From Candidatus Parcubacteria bacterium (GTDB lineage: Bacteria > Patescibacteriota > Minisyncoccia > Phycocordibacterales > GCA-2747955), in NCBI GenBank assembly GCA_027024305.1, contig JALVSO010000078.1:1-8238 (forward strand): a stretch of 8,238 nucleotides of DNA. The letters are read 5' to 3'. Under the pieces are notes generated by a model. The model had not been told where the DNA came from. It searched no databases and was given only the letters and a program-made list of their open reading frames with translations. Positions 6,726 through 8,238 of this stretch are shown in pieces. Every line of letters starts with the position of its first letter. Positions within the stretch are counted from its first letter, which is position 1. Both the position numbers and the translations under genes were made by a program.

Positions 6726-6768
6726 GGGTACTATCATAATCCTACCACCATCCTGCACCTCGCGCGAT

Positions 6769-6793
6769 AACACCGAGGTCTTGCCTCGGTGTT
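6769..6793. other. Hairpin between convergent genes
   Basis: AACACCGAGG (6769-6778) and CCTCGGTGTT (6784-6793) form a perfect 10-bp stem with a TCTTG loop. GGCATGCC follows at 6794-6801, itself a palindrome. It lies between the convergent genes ending at 6725 and 6840, so termination is plausible. No T run follows on either strand. Confidence 0.55.
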
Positions 6794-6813
6794 GGCATGC
6801 CAGAGGTAGCTAA

Positions 6814-6834
6814 GGTACGTCCTTAGAACGTTCA
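6814..6834 (-). repeat. Palindromic repeat, copy 2 (inverted)
   Basis: The minus strand matches the 4604-4624 repeat at 19 of 21 bases, including TGAACGTTCT and ACGTACC. It lies 5 bases past the end of the minus-strand gene 6840-7535, comparable to copy 1 just after bL9. Confidence 0.55.
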
Positions 6835-6839
6835 GAATA

Positions 6840-7535
6840 TTATGTTTTATTTTTTTCTTTGATGTATTTTCCCATCTTATATCAAAAAATTTTCTTTTGC
6901 TGAAAGAGGGATTTTTTACTCTGCTTGGCCTCGCCGAAAAATTGCCAAATATCTCTTTCGGGGACCTGCTTAAACATTCCGATATAGTAAGAAAAAGAGC
7001 CGTAGCCGTAGCGAGCCTTTTCTCCAAAATAATTCCTGATGGTATCAACCATTTCCTGCACGGGATTATTATATTTCTTTTCTTTCTTCAAAGTTTTGGA
7101 TGAAAGAATTTCCGAGATGTCGGCCATTCCTTTTTTGGAATTTTCTTCCGCCGATATTTTCTTTTCGTTTTTCTTCAAAGGTTTTGGAAAAAAGTTTTTG
7201 ATATGTTCATTGGAACTTTTTTGGGCCGAAGCCGGCTCTTTAAGATATTTTTTAATTTCGGCCAGATCAAAAAAATCAATAACAGCCCCCTCGGCCCAGG
7301 GGCCGGTTTTGGAAAGTTTTAATTTTTTAATCTCCATCCGCCCCATTCTGATTTCTTCTTTATAATCGGAAGCCGGCTCCGATTTTAAAATTATGGCCGG
7401 AGATTTTTTATTACCGTCAATAATCTCAATCATCATTCCGGGAGTAAAATTTTGAGAAGAGTAAAATTTTAAAAATTTTCTCTCTTTTAAGATTTCCCGA
7501 ACGGATCTTTTGGTTAAAATAGTCAAAATGTGCAT
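6840..7535 (-). CDS. Conserved hypothetical protein of CPR type (one UGA-Trp)
   Basis: A 231-residue cytoplasmic protein with no signal or TM. The first TGA (6882-6884, codon 218) is read as Trp, giving QQKKIF-Trp-YKMGKYIKEK and a TAA stop at 6840-6842. That restores 14 residues that continue the same basic, amphipathic pattern. The N-terminal region (1-100) contains REILKERKFLKFYSSQNFTP, MMIEIIDG, IRMGRMEIKKLKLSKTGPWA and VIDFFDLAEIKKYL. A low-complexity Lys/Ser/Glu linker follows (about 105-150). The C-terminal domain (155-231) reads VQEMVDTIRNYFGEKARYGY, GSFSYYIGMFKQVP and DIWQFFGEAKQS. I associate this C-terminal pattern with an uncharacterised Patescibacteria family whose end has a Trp-containing KKIFWxKxG motif (from memory, unchecked). 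Function is unknown. The ATG lies 6 nt after an extended -10. Confidence 0.82.
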
Positions 7536-7541
7536 GGGGAG

Positions 7542-7550
7542 ATTATAACA
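7542..7550 (-). promoter_or_regulatory. Extended -10 promoter, leaderless start of gene 6840-7535
   Basis: On the minus strand TGT-TATAAT (7550 down to 7542) is a perfect extended -10, six bases before the ATG at 7535. The arrangement is the same as at 266-274. No Shine-Dalgarno is present. Confidence 0.68.
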
Positions 7551-7581
7551 CTTTTAAGATAAGTTTTTAAAAAACCGGATG

Positions 7582-7614
7582 TTACACTTGTAAACAGGTG
7601 TTCACAAGTGTAAC
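7582..7614. promoter_or_regulatory. Operator-like site with three half-sites at 10-bp spacing
   Basis: GTTACACTTGT (7581-7591) and ACAAGTGTAAC (7604-7614) form an 11-bp perfect inverted repeat. Inside are ACACTTGT (7584), ACAGGTGT (7594) and ACAAGTGT (7604), starting exactly 10 bp apart, one DNA turn. The left part contains TACA-CT-TGTA (7583-7592), the form of the CopY/BlaI-type operator TACAnnTGTA; the right part fits with one mismatch. It lies 32 bp upstream of the extended -10 of gene 6840-7535 and 44 bp before a plus-strand promoter. No CopY/BlaI-like regulator is in the window. Confidence 0.5.
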
Positions 7615-7657
7615 AAACTGAAATAATGTGGATTTTTATTTGTTATCTTATAAACTA

Positions 7658-7685
7658 TTGCAAAAAATAAAAAATATATTATGAT
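7658..7685 (+). promoter_or_regulatory. Promoter upstream of the tRNA-Thr repeat region
   Basis: TTGCAA (7658-7663), 16 bp, TATGAT (7680-7685). A transcript would begin near 7692 and run through the repeat array toward tRNA-Thr. Confidence 0.5.
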
Positions 7686-7687
7686 AT

Positions 7688-7766
7688 GCGAGACTGGAAA
7701 AGCCGGAAGAGCGCGGTAGTTTAAACAAAGATATAGGATAAGTAATAAATGATAAAATAAAGGTAA
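7688..7766 (+). repeat. Promoter-bearing repeat, copy A
   Basis: Positions 7700-7766 repeat at 8106-8172 (offset 406 bp, about two mismatches). The shared block includes GTTTAAACAAAGATATAGG and an extended -10, TGA-TAAAAT (7750-7758), followed 8 bases later by GCTACC of a tRNA-Thr-like 5' end. Just upstream, 7689-7712 resembles the 3' end of the palindromic insert (GCGAGACTGG, then AAGCCGGAAGAG), so it looks like the remnant of a third insert copy. Confidence 0.75.
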
Positions 7767-7887
7767 GCTACCTTAGCTCAGTTGGGAAAATTGAAAACTG
7801 CTTTTCAATTTTCGCGGTCCCGAGCTTGCGAGGGATTAGCCGTTGTCGAGCTTGCGAGACAGGTCAAAGTTGGAAGAGTGCAGCCAT
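7767..7887 (+). pseudogene. tRNA-Thr-like pseudogene A with palindromic insert in the D-loop
   Basis: Positions 7767-7782 equal the first 16 bases of tRNA-Thr (GCTACCTTAGCTCAGT), and 7876-7887 (GAGTGCAGCCAT) match its D-stem/anticodon-stem part with one change. Between them, in the D-loop, sits about 82 bp flanked by the direct repeat AGTTGG (7780-7785 and 7868-7873). The insert has a perfect 12-bp hairpin, GAAAATTGAAAA (7786-7797) / TTTTCAATTTTC (7802-7813), then two related palindromes each containing GAGCTTGCGAG. The 3' half of the tRNA is missing, so no tRNA can be made. A copy of the tRNA-Thr promoter lies directly upstream, so an RNA could be transcribed. Confidence 0.65.
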
Positions 7888-7949
7888 ATAATCCAAGATG
7901 GTCTTAAAAAAAATTAATGGTTTAATTTAAATTATCATAATTTTCCATG

Positions 7950-8000
7950 AAGTCCGACCGGTCGGCAACGAAACGCCGAAAAACCCGACAGGTCGGACTT
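7950..8000. repeat. Compound palindrome AAGTCCGACC...GGTCGGACTT
   Basis: AAGTCCGACC (7950-7959) pairs perfectly with GGTCGGACTT (7991-8000). Inside, CCGACCGGTCGG (7954-7965) is a 12-bp perfect palindrome of its own, allowing alternative folds, and GCCG/CGGC pieces add further pairing. It ends 5 bases before tRNA-like copy B. The form is that of a REP-like interspersed repeat; other copies would be outside this window. Confidence 0.65.
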
Positions 8001-8005
8001 CTAAA

Positions 8006-8112
8006 GCTACCTTAGCTCAGTTGGGAAAATTGAAAACTGCTTTTCAATTTTCGCGGTCCCGAGCTTGCGAGGGATTGGCCGTTGTCGAGTTTACGAGACA
8101 GACCAAAGCCGG
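8006..8112 (+). pseudogene. tRNA-Thr-like 5' fragment B with the same insert
   Basis: Positions 8006-8108 repeat 7767-7869 without gaps (offset 239 bp, five mismatches by eye, about 95% identity). They include the tRNA-Thr 5' end, the 12-bp hairpin (8025-8052) and both palindromes; one is degraded (GAGTTTACGAG). It then joins promoter-bearing repeat copy B, not an anticodon arm. Unlike copy A it is preceded by the 7950-8000 palindrome, not by a promoter repeat. Confidence 0.65.
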
Positions 8113-8172
8113 AAGAGAGCGGTAGTTTAAACAAAGATATAGGATAAGTAATAAATGATAAAATAAAGATAA
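8106..8172 (+). repeat. Promoter-bearing repeat, copy B
   Basis: A copy of 7700-7766 placed directly before the intact tRNA-Thr. It carries the extended -10 TGA-TAAAAT (8156-8164), 8 bases before the tRNA 5' end, and is the likely tRNA-Thr promoter. Duplication of this block together with the tRNA 5' end would explain fragment A. Confidence 0.75.
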
Positions 8173-8238
8173 GCTACCTTAGCTCAGTAGGTAGAGCGCA
8201 GCCATGGTAAGGCTGAGGTCTGCGGTTCAATCCCGCAA
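8173..8238 (+). tRNA. tRNA-Thr, anticodon GGU (cut by window end)
   Basis: 66 bases of a normal class I tRNA. Acceptor 5' strand GCTACCT; D-arm GCTC-AGTAGGTA-GAGC; anticodon arm CAGCC-ATGGTAA-GGCTG with anticodon GGT (Thr, ACC/ACU); variable loop AGGTC; T-arm TGCGG-TTCAATC-CCGCA. The first base of the acceptor 3' strand is the last base of the window; about seven more are expected beyond it. It is the parent of the two 5' fragments upstream. Confidence 0.93.

Noticed and set aside
6801..6817. AGCTAAGGTA near 6807 as a tRNA-Thr fragment on the minus strand
   Set aside because: Only 10 bases match the tRNA 5' end, too short to distinguish from chance.
281..7535. Pseudogenisation, selenocysteine insertion or sequencing error as the source of in-frame TGA
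   Set aside because: Only TGA is affected, frames are otherwise intact, 13 cases occur in six unrelated genes, and the sites suit Trp with no adjacent SECIS-like pattern sought or needed.
7700..8172. CRISPR array
   Set aside because: Repeats are long, few, irregularly spaced (offsets 239 and 406 bp) and derive from tRNA sequence; there are no uniform spacers or cas genes.

Overview
The window looks like chromosome from a small, AT-rich bacterium of the Candidate Phyla Radiation (Patescibacteria), most likely a Parcubacteria-type lineage. The grounds are protein families and architecture: a two-TM conserved protein, a LysM-M23 hydrolase ending in the HLHFEVRGA...NPF style seen in that group, a C-terminal processing peptidase, bL9, and a tandem Lrp/AsnC regulator. 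The lineage is inferred from remembered family resemblance; no search was run.

The main result is that TGA is not a stop here. Six of the eight protein genes are cut by in-frame TGA and by no other stop: 13 TGA codons against zero in-frame TAA or TAG. Read with TGA as Trp, each becomes one full-length protein of expected architecture, and all eight genes end in TAA or TAG. Several of these positions are where I expect a conserved Trp. Trp rises from about 0.4% to about 1.1% of residues. This differs from the known CPR recoding of UGA to Gly (SR1/Absconditabacteria, Gracilibacteria), so it deserves direct testing. All CDS below are called with TGA = Trp, and they differ strongly from a code-11 gene call, which would split them into 13 or more fragments.

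Layout: 1-104 GC hairpins; 105-189 tRNA-Ser(UGA) on minus; 281-751 membrane protein (+); 758-787 bidirectional terminator; 797-1360 secreted or anchored protein (-); 1487-2629 LysM-M23 cell-wall hydrolase (-); divergent from it 2802-4169 S41/PDZ protease (+), then 4175-4600 ribosomal protein bL9 (+); 4601-5094 a gene-free stretch of hairpins, an 8-bp minisatellite and a terminator; 5095-5544 a small Cys-containing orphan gene (-) that uses only TGG and carries its own Shine-Dalgarno and terminator; 5712-6725 a double Lrp/AsnC-like regulator (+); 6840-7535 a conserved hypothetical (-); 7536-8172 a regulatory and repeat region with an operator-like site and two tRNA-Thr 5' fragments carrying a palindromic insert; 8173-8238 the start of tRNA-Thr(GGU), cut by the window end.

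Regulation: four genes (281, 2802, 5712, 7535) have an extended -10 element (TGn plus a TATAAT-like hexamer) ending 6-7 nt before the ATG, so their mRNAs are predicted to be leaderless. The M23 hydrolase and S41 protease are divergent neighbours, which fits a cell-envelope module in which the protease could control a wall hydrolase (inference).
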